Source: Urechis unicinctus
Taxonomy: Eukaryota > Annelida > Polychaeta > Xenopneusta > Urechidae
Reading direction: 5' to 3'
NCBI GenBank assembly: GCA_034190875.2
Contig: CM067354.1
Location: 69,727,502-69,791,501 of the forward strand
DNA length: 64,000 bases
Both the position numbers and the translations under genes were made by a program. This document shows, one piece after another, positions 34,440 to 44,499 of the stretch. Position 1 is the stretch's first letter; the number at the start of each line of letters is the position of its first letter. The notes beneath the pieces are model-generated. The model searched no databases, was not told where the DNA came from, and was given only the letters and a program-made list of their open reading frames with translations.

Positions 34440-36455
34440 CAGTAGTGAAGCCAAAACATTAATGAAGCCACAACATTGATGAAGCCACAGCATTGACGAA
34501 GCCACAACACTGGTGAAGCCACAAAATTGGTGAAGTCACAATATTAGTGAAGTCACAACACTGTTGCAGCCACAACATTGGTAAAGCCAAAATATTAATG
34601 AAGCCACAACAGTGGTGAAGCCACAATATTGGTGAAGCCACAACTTTGATGAAGCCACAATTTTGATGAAGCCACAGTATTGGGGAAGCCACAATAATGG
34701 TAAAGCCACAACATTACTGATGCCACAGTGTTTTTGTGAAGCCACAATATTGGTGAAGTCACAATATTGATGAAGCCACGATATCATTGAATCCACAACA
34801 CTGGTGAAGCCGCAAGTTTGGTGAAGCGGCAACAATGTTGAAGCCATTACACTGATGAAGCCACAACACTGGTGAAGCCACAACATTGGTGAAGGTACAA
34901 CATTGGTGAAAACATAACACTGGTGAAGCCACTTCTTTGTTGATACCACAGTATTGGTGAAGCCCAAAAATTGGTAAAGCCAAAATATTGATGAAGCCAC
35001 AACATTGGTGTAGCCACAGTATTGGTGAAGCCACAGTATTGGTGAAACCACAACATTGGTGAAGCCAAAATATTGGAGAAGCCACAATATTGATGAAGCC
35101 ACAGTATTGGAGAAGCCACAACATTGGTGAAGCCACAGTATTGGTGAAGCCGCAATATTGGTGAAGTCATAATATTAATAAAGCCACAGTATAATTTAAT
35201 CCACAACTTTGGTGAAGCCGCAACAATGTTGAAGCCACAACACTGGTGTAGCCACAACACTGTTGAAGCCACAGTATTGGTGACGCCACAGTATTGGTGA
35301 AGCAACAATATTGGTGAAGTCATAATATTGATGAAGCCACAATTTAATTCAATCCAAACCACGGGTGAAGCCACAACACTGGTGAACCACAACAATGTTG
35401 AAGCCAAAATATTGATGAAGCCACAATATTGATGAAGCCACAGTATTGGAGAAGCCACAACATTGGTGAAGCCAAAATATTGCTGAAGCCATTACACTGA
35501 TGAAGCCACAACACTGGTGGAGCCACAACATTGGTGAAACCACAGTATTGGTGAGGCCACAGTATTGGAGAAGCCACAATATTAATGAAGCCATAGTACT
35601 GGTGAAGCCACAACACTGGTGAAACCCCCACAATGTAGAAGCCAAAATATTGATGAAGCCACAGTATTAGTGAAGCTACAACATTGGTGAAAGCAAAACA
35701 CTGGTAAAGCCACAAACTTGGTGAAGCCACAATCTCGGTGATGCCAAAATATTGGTAAAGCCGGAACACTGGTGAAGCTACAACACTGGTGAAGCCACAA
35801 CAATGATGAAGCCAAAATATTGATGAAGCCACAGTATTGGTGAAGCTACAACATTGGTGAAAACACAACACTGACGAAGCCACTTCATTGTTGATACCAC
35901 AGTATTGGAGAAGCCAAACAAATGGTAAAGCCACAACACTGGTGAAGCTACAACATTGGTGAAGCCAAAATATTGATGAAGCCATAACATCGATGAAGCC
36001 ACAACACTGGGGAAGTCACAACATTTGGTGAAGCCAAAATATTGGTGTAGCCACAGTATTGGTGAAGCCACAGTATTGGTGAAACCACAACATTGGTGAA
36101 GCCATAACATTGATGAAGCCACAACACTGGGGAAGTCACAACATTTGGTGAAGCCAAAATATTGGAGTAGCCACAGTATTGGTGAAGCCACAGTATTGGT
36201 GAAACCACAACATTGGTGAAGCCATAACATTGATGAAGCCACAACACTGGGGAAGTCACAACATTTGGTGAAGCCAAAATATTGGTATAGCCACAGTATT
36301 GGTGAAGCCACAGTATTGGTGAAACCACAACACTGGTACAGCCACAATATTGGTGAAACCACAATATTGATGAAGCCGCAATATAATTGAAGCCACAGTA
36401 TTGGTGAAGCCACATTATGGTGGAGCCACAAAACTGGTGAAGCCACAATATTGAT
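34440..36455 (-). repeat. 17-bp minisatellite, stop-free on the minus strand
   Basis: About 118 tandem units of 17 bp, plus-strand consensus GAAGCCACAACATTGGT, with recurrent variants such as ACAGTATT and CAAAATATT. Because 17 is not a multiple of three, one minus-strand reading covers all three phases in 51 bp, and none contains a stop. Every minus-strand frame therefore reads as a 17-residue repeat (WLHQYCGFTNTVASPIL type) for up to 222 codons, in overlapping frames. The plus strand meets a TGA each cycle. This is a repeat property, not evidence for a protein. Confidence 0.95.
35981..36340 (+). repeat. 120-bp higher-order repeat within the 17-bp array
   Basis: Three successive 120-bp copies made of seven 17-bp units plus one extra base (an 18-bp unit with ACATTTGGT). 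The copies differ at only a few positions before the last one diverges, so this is the youngest, most recently amplified part of the array. Confidence 0.9.
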
Positions 36456-36548
36456 GAAGTTGTGAATTTACTATTAACATGTATGCAGAAGAATTATTAT
36501 GGTGGTTTAGCACATGGACCCTAATGTTGCAAATGTAACTCATCATGT

Positions 36549-36629
36549 AGAATAGTGAGGAGGTGATGTTGCTTCATCTACATTGCTGTCAGTAATGTAG
36601 ATGAAGCCACATGACCTCCTCACTATTCT
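36549..36629. repeat. 36-bp imperfect inverted repeat (hairpin)
   Basis: The left arm (36,549-36,584) begins AGAATAGTGAGGAGGT and ends CATCTACATT. The right arm (36,594-36,629) is its reverse complement at 34 of 36 positions, with a 9-base loop. It lies 95 bp beyond the end of the minisatellite and contains ATGAAGCC, a word of the array. A stem this long is not expected by chance. Confidence 0.85.
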
Positions 36630-37419
36630 TATGTTAAACTATACATTTATCTCAAATCACCAAATGTCTTTTCACTAAGTAAGAGCCTAGTGGTCCTAAA
36701 GCAAAACACTGCTCCCTTTGATATGAGGAGGTATCATGCAGAGATAGATTAGCATAATTGTGATGTTTGGACAGTTGATACTGTTGCCCATCTTGAACAA
36801 ATAAATTTCCTAAATAGGGCAGATTAAACAACACAGAGGATATGCATCTCCAATATGATTAAATTGAGATACTGGGTCCATAATATTAAACCCAGAACAG
36901 GAGGTAAAGCAGTTAATCACTACCAGATTGTGAGTGCTGCTGAGCAAAATGTCATCACAAACACCTAGATAATCTCACCGCCTAACAATAACGACAGAAT
37001 GCCGATGGCTAGTAAACTCTGCTGCTTTTGACACTTACAAGTTATGACAGCATTTAATCATAGCGTTTATAGTATAACATTGTATTCAATGACACACCAG
37101 GGCTGAACAATATCCCCCAAACCCACTTGTCAAGCAACAACAGTCCATCGCCAAGTAGTTATGCAACAAGTTTAAGCATTTGAGCCTAATAATTTAAGTT
37201 TTTAAGAAACGATTCAGCCAAACAACCATAAGCTAATAGTAACTTTCCTTGAACAAGCAAATTTAATTTGCTTTTATCTAGCAAGTCAGGGGTCAAAGCC
37301 ATAAAGCTATGAGTTAAAGTTTCCAAGATTTGGTCAATGTAAAGTTTCTAGCTTGCATTATAAGAAAAGTGCCATCAAGAATTATTCCCCATTGAGATAA
37401 TCACTCAGGTATTGCAGTG

Positions 37420-37592
37420 CTGATATTTACTTTGTAAGTTATCATCAATATAAGAGTGATTCCTGTTTAATTTGAAACAGGTATTCCCTATTTGGTTAAC
37501 ATAGCTAATGAGATTATTTTACAATAATAAGGTCACAAAGGGCTGATAGTTGGTTTGTAAGTGACAATCAATATAAGAGTGCCTTGCATTAT
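37420..37592 (+). repeat. Pair of diverged direct repeats
   Basis: About 40 bp at 37,420-37,460 recurs at 37,551-37,592, both containing GCTGATA, TTTGTAAGT and ATCAATATAAGAGTG. The spacing is about 131 bp. This is probably a remnant of a decayed tandem array. Confidence 0.5.
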
Positions 37593-38793
37593 CAAACAAA
37601 TGTTACACCAAAAGTTTACAAGCAGACAGATGGACAGGGCAAAAATGTGCTGAGGAACATAACTATTAATGGTTACTGCCTAATGGTCCCATAAATTATA
37701 CCTTACAAGTGGCAAGCAACAGGTCCAGGATGGGCAACAACAAAAGTGACCTCCCAAGCCATGCCTAACCAGGCAGTTTGTTACATCTTGGGAACTGGAC
37801 TGTTCTAAAAAGGCCTCATGTTTGAGTTGGGGCTTCAGATATGCTTAATAATCCTTCAACACTAGACCAGATGCACAGTGCTTAAGACTAACTGACAGAT
37901 GACCATGTCATTTATAGCTTATACATGATATATTCAAATGGTGTGATTGTACCATTCAACAATTGTTTGGATTACACACATTGAACATTTGACAACAATT
38001 TTATTACCAATATTGATGTGGCAGATACCCAGACAAAAGAGGCTCTTGACTTCAAAAACCTACTTAGGGTCTGATTATTTCCCTAGCCGCTGTGGAACTT
38101 GGCTGTAAACTCATACCAGCACAGTTGTTTTGGATAGCTATTATTGAGATCTTAAGGATCACTCTGCTGACTAATTGATAACAAAAGTGTGACTCTGTCC
38201 ATGACTGAACTATCATATAACATATAATCAAACTTATAGTAATGTAATAAAGTGTATTACAATGATACATCATATTAACAGATCATGCTAAATCCATGTT
38301 AAGGGTAACATTACTGATGTAAGTATATAATTCAAGGATGTGAAAAGCAAAATATCAATCTTCAACCTTTGAAAAATAAATCACATTTGAAAGAGTAACC
38401 CCACCCCACTAACACAGAGCCACCAGCGCATGTCCGCTGTCACGAACAGGCAATGTTTACATCTGACAGATGAGGCAAAAGCCGTTCGCTAAAATGGCCA
38501 ATAGTCAATACGGTTAAATGAACGTTAGGAAATACATTTAAAAACAAATCAATGGTAATAGGTAGATCTGTCCAACCAAGCTGCAGGCATCTAGTCTTAT
38601 TAACGTGGTATCTGGGTATTGTTGGAAAAGTGTAAGTGATCGGTAAGAGTGAGTCTGAACGGTAGAGCCCACGCTAACCACTGTAAACTACGGGTATTTC
38701 ATAATTTGCCGTACATGAAATTTCTTTCCGCAGCAATAACGTCCATTGTCACATTAATGATATTCAATATTTAAACGTTGGAATCATACTAAC

Positions 38794-38898
38794 CAGATTA
38801 GGATCAAATGTAAAGAGAGCGTGTAAAATGGTCATGGCTGACCGATATACTTTGTTTATACTCGCTCCTGTACCGGAAATTCCATGCGGTATGGAAAG
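38794..38898 (-). other. Candidate exon at the edge of the CpG-depleted block
   Basis: On the minus strand, an open stretch of exactly 35 codons lies between a possible acceptor (TTCAAG) and a possible donor (CTG followed by GTTAGT). It includes an in-frame ATG at 38,835-38,833, could also be a first coding exon starting there, and keeps CpG dinucleotides. The translation is not low-complexity but matches no family I recognise. The position, upstream of the CpG-poor block for a leftward gene, is the only further support. Confidence 0.2.
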
Positions 38899-39254
38899 CT
38901 TGAATTGTTACAATCCCAAAATATACCTTCAGCTTGAGCCCGCGGATGCGTTCGTGGGGACAATTTGATTTTAAGACATGAGCAAACTGATAACATATAA
39001 CGATCTGGCTAATCATTCCCTTGTCAAAAACAGTACGTTGATACGATACGATTTCATTTATTACTTGAAATATTGCACATCATAGATCGAGAAAACCAGT
39101 GAGATTCAGCGAGATTCTCCAAACGTTTTGATGCTGATCTGCGTCTCGAATTCCCAGCTTAAGTGCTTCATTTGTTCTTATTTATCTAAATAAAAACTAT
39201 CAAACTAGTATATATTGAGAACAAAACACCACAAACGAGTTGACAAAGACTTAC

Positions 39255-39283
39255 AACCCCGGATTTCCCAGTAAAATCGCCAT
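39255..39283 (-). other. Candidate first exon (start codon plus splice donor)
   Basis: On the minus strand AAAAATGGCG provides a good start context. After nine codons plus two bases it meets GTAAGT, a strong donor match. The flanking DNA is CpG-containing. No transcript evidence is available and the downstream exon is uncertain, so this is a prompt for checking rather than a gene call. Confidence 0.15.
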
Positions 39284-39494
39284 TTTTATTATATCCGTCC
39301 ATAAAGATATTTGTGCGTGTGCCGCCAGTTTTTCGTTAAACTGTTGATTTATATATTCATTCAAAATTTGTATGTTCTTCATTTCAAGCGATAACTTGAA
39401 ACAAAGAATTGTTCATTGAAGTTAAAAGTCGCACAAATCATGAATCTAAGTTTGAAGAAAATATACATCGAACAAAGCCAAATAATGACCGATT

Positions 39495-39755
39495 ACTCAA
39501 CATGGCCAAAATGGTCGTAAAGGCCAAAATGTAAATTCAGGGAAAGGCAGTTAAAGCCAAAAAAAGTGGATAATTACACCGAATAATAAGTTTCCAACCT
39601 TAGGCGGAGTAGTAGCAAACAAAGTTACAATTTGGTGGGGAAGCGCAGTTGTGTAAGCCTATGAGATGACGCTGACTATTTTGGCCCCATGATCATCGTC
39701 CAATATGTAAGTATGGGCCAAGATGGTTGGTGATTTGTACCAAAATGGTCGGACT
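39495..39755 (-). repeat. Inverted cluster of CCAACCATTTTGG-like motifs
   Basis: GGCCAAAATGGTCG, GGCCAAAATG, GGCCAAGATGGTTGG and CCAAAATGGTCGG occur here, which are minus-strand versions of the motif cluster at 31,255-31,600. The two clusters face each other across about 8 kb. Sequence between the motifs is not similar, so they are not simple terminal inverted repeats. Confidence 0.55.
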
Positions 39756-39757
39756 TG

Positions 39758-40027
<270 letters not shown>

Positions 40028-40086
40028 GACTTCATCGGTGAACTTACTACAAGCCTCTCAGCCAATAGACATATACCCTCTCATTG

Positions 40087-40465
40087 GATATTGTCTATGT
40101 TCAATTTGATGAATCAAGAAGCTATCCTGTTTTTCAGTCGACAGAACCAGGGTTTAGTAAAGTAAACAAGAAGGTGCTAAGAAAAATTAAAGATGGGTGT
40201 GCCGGTGTGGCTATCAAGGAGTATGTTGGCCTGCGCCCAAAGCTGTACTAAATCCGGATGTCTGAAAAACGTTGTGGTGAAGAAGCATGCACAGAAAAAA
40301 GAGTCTCTGTTCGAAAAGAATCATTTCCGCCATGGGATGAATATGTTGCGCAGTGATGGTCGCAAGAGATAAGAGCTACACGTCAACAAGGTGTCACTCT
40401 CCCTGTTTGACTCAAAGCGATGAATAACTCCAAACGGAGTTGACACCTTAGACTATTGTCACTTT
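40087..40465 (+). pseudogene. Decayed tail of a family-B DNA polymerase-like ORF
   Basis: Translation on the plus strand resembles the C-terminal extension that follows the catalytic domain in family-B (protein-primed type) DNA polymerases of animal self-synthesising elements (Polinton/Maverick-related) and related viruses. Short readable landmarks are VGLRPKLY (ending at 40,248), then MNMLRSDG, HVNKVSLS and a terminal aromatic/His/Phe motif ending at 40,465. The fragment is dead: an extra base at 40,249 shifts the frame, and stops fall at 40,370-40,372 and 40,421-40,423. The polymerase, exonuclease and palm motifs are absent; a microsatellite lies directly upstream. No capsid, integrase or terminal inverted repeat was found nearby. 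The family assignment is from recall of conserved motifs and needs a search. Confidence 0.6.
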
Positions 40466-41839
40466 GGTTTACCGACAAACCAACAGAAAGCGTGGCCTTC
40501 CTGTTAGGGGTCATCTAGAAGCTCTGCCTCCGAAACACAGGAAGCACAAATCTTAGATCCTGTACAAGCTGTAATTAGTGGTGTTGTGTAGATCAGTGAA
40601 GGAGGAACAATATTTCCATTTCTTAAGAAGCCAAAGAAAGCGAGGCGAATGGGTCAGTTACAACAGTTGCGTCTTCTAGTTTATTATGTATCACGGAGAT
40701 CCAAGAGGCGCCAAAAGAGCAGCAGTTTGTGGCTTCTACGAACCACAACAAACGCTGTGTGTAAGGCGACATGGAACGACCCGAATTCTAAGCGTGTAAT
40801 ACAGCCTTGTTATCTACGGCTATAAAGGCTTAGTGGGGAGACCGGGAAAGGGCGCGCGAGGAAGGTGAAGGGGGGCAGCTCCTAGGGATGAGAAACACGA
40901 GGGATGAAGGTACTAATTAGCTATTATAAATACTCAATAGAACGATACTTATGCATCCTCGGTCGGTAACACTCCGTCTCTTAGTTCTATTGACATTGTG
41001 GTCAGTATAATTGAAGAACCACACATTAATACGAGCAAATTAATAGTAATGGGTCACAATGTGAAATCCATTCTCAGGACTGTGTAAGCGAAATTTCATG
41101 GCTGGTTTAAGAAATATATGTCGATCTAGCAATAATCAAGCACTAATCGAATTGATAACCCGACGTTTTGCCAACAGATCAACAAATATGACCAATTACA
41201 TTAATATAGTCCATTGCGTCAGTGAAAGTGTGGTAGAGCAATACGAATTGCTTTGTCGGTTGGCTACCCTCTGCGCCTATCATCAAAATCCAATCGATCG
41301 GCACAAATAGAAAGAACACATTTCCAATGTCAAGGGGGGGAGGGCATGTTAACTTTATTTAACACGATTTCATATTAATTAAACACCATTAACGCTACAA
41401 GCATTTTGAAGAAACCCTTAACGCTTGCAATAGCAGGCTGATTTTGATATCATCCATGCAACAAGGCTGGAATGGTCTTTCTCGAATAAAAAGGCGGTAA
41501 GGTGGTGCGGAGTGCTAGACATTCGAGATCGTCTTGTTTGAGGCTATGTAGCTCAGAACGGACATACAACAGTGCCATGCGATACATACAAGTAGCACGG
41601 TAACTATCTTACTCAATGATATCATAGATCAGATTGGTGCAAATATCTTGAATGTGGTATACAATGTATACAAATGTCTTCAGAAGGATGAAAGCTTACG
41701 TTCATGGGAACTATTACTGTAACGGCAGCTTTGCCACCTAAATAACGGCCAATAAAGTTGCAGCTAACATATTGCGTCACTCGCAATCACGTCCTTTACT
41801 AACATACACATGAACACACATATGTGAGTATCGGTAGAT
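40466..41839. other. Non-coding spacer after the polymerase fragment
   Basis: The first 400 bp are more GC-rich (for example 40,820-40,880) and may belong to the same decayed element, but nothing is recognisable. The rest is unique sequence with a 70-codon open frame (41,098-41,310, +) of no known family. Confidence 0.35.
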
Positions 41840-42447
41840 AACTCACCATCACTGTTTTTGTGTTTTGGTCTAACATCCCTCATCTCAGCCTATGAATATC
41901 AGTTATTAGATTAAGGCCACCGCTTGTGGTTACAGACTATAATTCCCCTTCATTGCCTGCGAGAGTTGGTCCGTTACCATTCACTGCGCATGACTGTCGG
42001 TCTGAAGCTACCATTCACTGCTTGTGAGTGTCGGTCTCTAACTACCACTCACTGCTTGCCAGTGTCGGTCTGCAACCCTCTATTTATTGTATGTATCGCT
42101 CTATAACCACACAACATTACATGTAAATATCAGTCTCTAACAAGCATTCACTGCTTGCAAGTGTCGGCCTATAACCATCTATTTCTTGTAGGCATTGCTC
42201 TATAACCTCACAACATTACATGTGAATATCGGTCCCTAACTAGCATTCACTGCTTGCAAGTGTCGGTCTGCAAGCATCTATTTATTGTATGTATTGTTCT
42301 ATAACCTCACAACATTACATGTGAGTATCGGTCTCTAACTAGCATTCACTGCTTGCAAGTGTCGGTCTGCAACCATCTATTTATTGTATGTATTGCTCTA
42401 TAACCTCACAACATTACATGTGAATATCGGTCTCTAACTAGCATTCA
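41840..42447 (+). repeat. 33-bp minisatellite with 99-bp higher-order repeat
   Basis: Units of about 33 bp based on ATTCACTGCTTGCAAGTGTC plus GGTCT. From about 42,060 they are organised into a 99-bp trimer, with GCATTCACTGC recurring at 42,144, 42,243 and 42,342 and GCATTCA at 42,441. The left part is older and more diverged. Confidence 0.88.
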
Positions 42448-43370
42448 AAAACCTCAACACATAGTTGAGAATAGTGAGGCATTCGAAAATACCCCACCCA
42501 ATAATGTCCTCAACGTCGCCACTGTAATATGTCCATGATATCGCGACCATACCCTATCATCGGCAATGCCATCCGGTACATTCTGCAATTTCCCATACTT
42601 GCGCTATCCTTAACATCACTATCCTATACTATCCTTGAAAACTGCAAAACAACATCACATATGTCAGAAATGTAAGGCATTATAAATACCCCACAGTTAT
42701 GCCGATACCCCTCAACTAAGGTCTTATATTAAAAACTCACATAGTGGCAAGTGTCTGCATCCTCGTTAACAGCATCCCCGTCCGATAATATCCTCAACAT
42801 CTACATCGTACATTACCCTCAATATCTCCACCATACACCATCCTTAATATTGCCAACACATACTACGCTCTCCACCATACACCACCCTTAATATTGCCAA
42901 CACATACTATGCTCTGCATTGTCACTCTACACTATTAACTAAATCGTCACCCAGCATTCTTCTAATCTCTTATATTTTCACAAACTCGCGACCCTACAAA
43001 ATCCTTCATTTGCTGACCTACACTATACTTAACATTAACACTGGCACGCAAACAAATCCTCAGCATTTGATCCCTGTACTATACTCAACATCGCAAACCT
43101 ATACTATCCTCACCGTTTCAAAGATACAGTATTCTTAATATAGCCAAACTAATCTATTCCCAACATCACGATTCTCACATACAACGCTACCCTCATGGTC
43201 ATTATCGCAGTAGTCAGAAAGATAATGCACTGTATAATCCCGCAATTCTTCCGATACCACACAACAAAGGTAAGATATTGAAAATTGCTCACATCATAGT
43301 AAGTGCCTCCACCCCTGTTAACAACACCGCCATAATCCATTGTTCTCACTATAGCCAGCCGACACTATCC
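42448..43370 (+). repeat. Degenerate satellite-like sequence
   Basis: Irregular repetition of words such as CCTCAACATC, CCATACAC and TTAATATTGCCAACACATACTA with a rough period near 28 bp. A longer duplication is also visible: 42,663-42,810 resembles 43,206-43,350 (TCAGAAA, CCGATACC, CTCACAT, TGTTAACA, CCGATAAT-like), giving a spacing of about 543 bp. Confidence 0.6.
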
Positions 43371-43610
43371 GCCACGTTACCACAATGCACATGTATTTGT
43401 AAACACCAAGTCAAACGGTATCCACAGTGAAATAAGAATGAAATAACATAATGATACCCCTAGCATTGTGCGAAATTATTTAATTGCTACCACATAAAAA
43501 TGTTATCGAGTTGCTATTGGTTTCTTGTACTGTCTGACATCCTAATAACTTTAGCACGCCTGTTAATTAGTAAAAATACAGGTCTTCCAAGTCAGAGAGG
43601 GACAGTAGAT
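43371..43610. other. Non-coding spacer
   Basis: Unique sequence with no features seen. Confidence 0.35.
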
Positions 43611-44031
43611 TATCGGTAGACGCCCACGTGAAGATGCCACAAAACAGTACAAGCCGCACGATGTCTCGCCATGCGAGTTTTTTATGCATTTGTTCCTAAA
43701 GATTCTCTGTGGACACATATAGAGACTTGTCAGAGTAACCCGTGGCCGACTATTGTACAGAATGCAAGCACAATGTTGGATTAGATGAAATTTGTCGGCA
43801 AGATGGTCTCAACAACTGAAGAAGGAAATGGATAACATGAAGACAAAGGTGCGGACATTGGGAAGGGTACATCAGAATATGAACCAGTCCACGGACACAC
43901 CGATACCTCTTATGGCATTTTTCACTGGTAAACACCTCAGACCAGTGGTACAAAGCGTGAAAAGTGTATCCATGGAAACCAATTCACCACATTTTAGCCC
44001 TCACGCTGGGTCATTACATTAAAAAAAGGTT
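43611..44031 (+). other. Coding-like fragments of unknown type
   Basis: Several neighbouring plus-strand stretches read without low complexity: one frame to a stop at about 43,718, a second frame from about 43,650 to a stop near 43,776, and a third at 43,792-44,022 rich in K, M, Q and T. The run of overlapping partial frames looks like a frameshifted old gene or transposase, but no family motif is certain. Chance is possible. Confidence 0.25.
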
Positions 44032-44319
44032 TTCTCGTCATATAACCTCTCAATAAAACCACATTGCAAAATAGGTATTCCATGAAAACTCAAATGTACT
44101 GGGGACTGACAGATCGATATTAAGTGCTGTATTTGTGTATTGCACAGACACTGTTGTGATACGGGTGATGTCGAAGTAGATGCCCGAATAGAAGCAAGTG
44201 GTAAAAAGGATAGGGATTCAGGCAGACGTTTATTGTTCTAGGGGCTTTGCGCACAAAAGCATCTTACAGTTTCTTGAGTTAATATGTTGAATGAATCGTA
44301 CTAAAAACATATATCTTAG

Positions 44320-44490
44320 TTATCCCATATCTATACCCTCTACGCCTCGTTTAAGGACGTCATTATCAACAAACGGTCGGTAAAAGCCGAGGTCATCATG
44401 CAAGCTAAGGAGAAATTCCCATGCTCGTCCGACAGAACCGACGCTCAGATAAGAGCAGAAATTCACAATATTACTTATCACAAAGAAAAG
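44320..44490 (+). other. Exon-like open stretch
   Basis: 57 codons with no stop lie between a possible acceptor (CTTAG at 44,315-44,319) and a possible donor (AAG followed by GTAAAA at 44,491). The translation has balanced composition with charged helical character, including KDVIINKRSVKAEV and KEKFPCSS. It reads like a small DNA-binding or transposon-domain exon, but I do not recognise the family. It continues in frame for two codons to TGA at 44,497, so a terminal coding end is the alternative. Confidence 0.3.
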
Positions 44491-44499
44491 GTAAAATGA

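Larger units (their letters stand above)
32650..38400. other. CpG-depleted block, possible methylated gene body
   Basis: CpG almost vanishes across this block: only 4 CpG are seen in 37,021-38,340 (1,320 bp), whereas 5,701-6,300 (600 bp) holds about 28. Base composition is otherwise similar and TG/CA are abundant, as expected after CpG decay. In many invertebrates germline methylation is confined to gene bodies, so this may be intronic sequence of a transcribed gene. No exon is proven. The 132-codon frame at 33,272-33,670 (+) resembles no known protein and is chance length. The block also holds two minisatellites and a long hairpin. Confidence 0.55.

Noticed and set aside
34459..36448. Overlapping minus-strand proteins of 77-222 residues with a WLHQ..GF repeat
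   Set aside because: A direct result of a stop-free 17-bp tandem repeat. Several frames are open over the same DNA, which real coding sequence would not show.
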